Shown in pieces: positions 63,640 through 64,000 of a stretch of DNA of 64,000 bases. The notes beneath the pieces were generated by a model. The model was not told the DNA's origin and searched no databases. It worked only from the letters and a program-made list of their open reading frames with translations. Within the stretch, counting starts at the first letter, position 1, and the number at the start of each line of letters is the position of its first letter. The translations under genes and the position numbers were made by a program. This DNA is from Haloglycomyces albus DSM 45210 (lineage in GTDB: Bacteria; Actinomycetota; Actinomycetes; Mycobacteriales; Micromonosporaceae), in contig NZ_AZUQ01000001.1 of NCBI RefSeq assembly GCF_000527155.1, positions 3,361,889 to 3,425,888 on the forward strand, written 5' to 3'.

Positions 63640-64000
63640 TTAAGCCGGTTCTCTCTCAATCCCTACGACGCTCCAAGTTCCCTGGTACATGCGCCATAGG
63701 ATGAACACCAGACGCACGCACATGAAGCAACTGAGGCCTGCCCATATTCCGGACAGCCCCCATCCGAACGTCAAAGTCAGCCAGGTGAACGGAAGCCACG
63801 ACACCGCAGCCGTGACATTCATATTCCGCATGAACCGCAGATCACCGGCCCCGATCAACACGCCGTCCAAGGCATAGACCACCCCGGCGACCGGCATGAG
63901 GAGAACCATCCACCACCAGACGTGGTTCAACTGCTCACGTACCTGCTCATCGGAGGTGAACACCGAACCGAGGAACGATACCGCCACCAGCAGAGCGAAC
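63640..64000 (-). CDS. MATE-family efflux transporter (C-terminal part)
   Basis: The frame is open to the window edge (120 residues visible; a GTG at 63987 is internal, not the start). It resembles the last helices of DinF-type MATE exporters (MPVAGVVYALDGVLIGAGDL, RFMRNMNVTAAVSWLPFTWL, then GLSGIWAGL). MATE proteins export cationic drugs or peptides using Na+ or H+ gradients. The visible part contains the conserved DGVLIGAGD-like helix of the C-lobe. The N-terminal part lies outside. Confidence 0.8.
   Translation of the reverse strand, partial: FALLVAVSFLGSVFTSDEQVREQLNHVWWWMVLLMPVAGVVYALDGVLIGAGDLRFMRNMNVTAAVSWLPFTWLTLTFGWGLSGIWAGLSCFMCVRLVFILWRMYQGTWSVVGIEREPA

Overview
The window comes from an actinobacterium, most likely a Glycomycetaceae or related actinomycete of moderate GC (my estimate is around 60 percent). 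Evidence: a PimB'-type phosphatidylinositol mannosyltransferase, a mycothiol-reductase-like DsbA protein, a PASTA Ser/Thr kinase, a HelR-like RNA polymerase-associated ATPase, an ECF41 (SigJ) sigma factor, DUF3145, frequent GTG/TTG starts, and many genes that start 6-8 nt downstream of a TAnnnT -10 box without a Shine-Dalgarno sequence (probable leaderless mRNAs). The family-level placement is an inference. I see no rRNA, tRNA, CRISPR array or intact transposon.

Layout. 1-7.2 kb: partial metallo-hydrolase, azlCD amino-acid exporter, glnA, RDD membrane protein, NYN-domain protein and pimB, whose frame overruns its neighbour. 6.8-11 kb: a minus-strand fadD-type acyl-CoA ligase followed by a NarL-type histidine kinase and response regulator. 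11.7-17.4 kb: ROK glucokinase, a TIGR00300-family protein, a CPH-type copper ATPase and a metallophosphoesterase. 17.6-20.2 kb: a small cassette (NUDIX hydrolase, XRE regulator, two unknown small proteins) between 24-bp direct repeats. 20.2-30.6 kb: housekeeping and envelope genes (pepN, DUF1015, rpiB, atypical membrane kinase, pyrE, lipoprotein). 30.8-39.2 kb: redox enzymes, LuxR ATPase, sigJ, FAD oxidoreductase, a decayed TnpB 3' end with its right-end hairpin, and an MFS exporter. 39.2-43.3 kb: PASTA kinase and helR.

43.5-49.3 kb holds an NSS amino-acid transporter with a 35-residue MetS-like partner, a Cu/Zn-SOD-like lipoprotein, and two secreted chitin-type AA10 LPMOs separated by repeat-rich non-coding DNA. 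That DNA carries two copies of a roughly 108-bp stem-loop element. 49.4-53.4 kb: YbjN protein, thioesterase, ettA. 53.8-57.8 kb: otsA and an OtsB-GH15 fusion, so trehalose synthesis and probable trehalose hydrolysis sit in one operon. 58-64 kb: unknown protein, DUF3145, a second NSS transporter preceded by a translationally coupled 54-codon ORF, a DsbA-like oxidoreductase, truB and the end of a MATE transporter.

The strongest unusual signals are: (1) the two NSS transporters, about 17 kb apart and on opposite strands, share a conserved leader of about 100 bp with two mutually exclusive hairpins next to the Shine-Dalgarno; (2) the stem-loop element beside the LPMO genes shows compensatory changes between copies and sits inside longer inverted repeats around the first LPMO; (3) the repeat-bounded NUDIX/XRE cassette; (4) the orphan TnpB/omega-RNA-like end; (5) consistent leaderless promoter architecture. 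None is proven as a new system from sequence alone.
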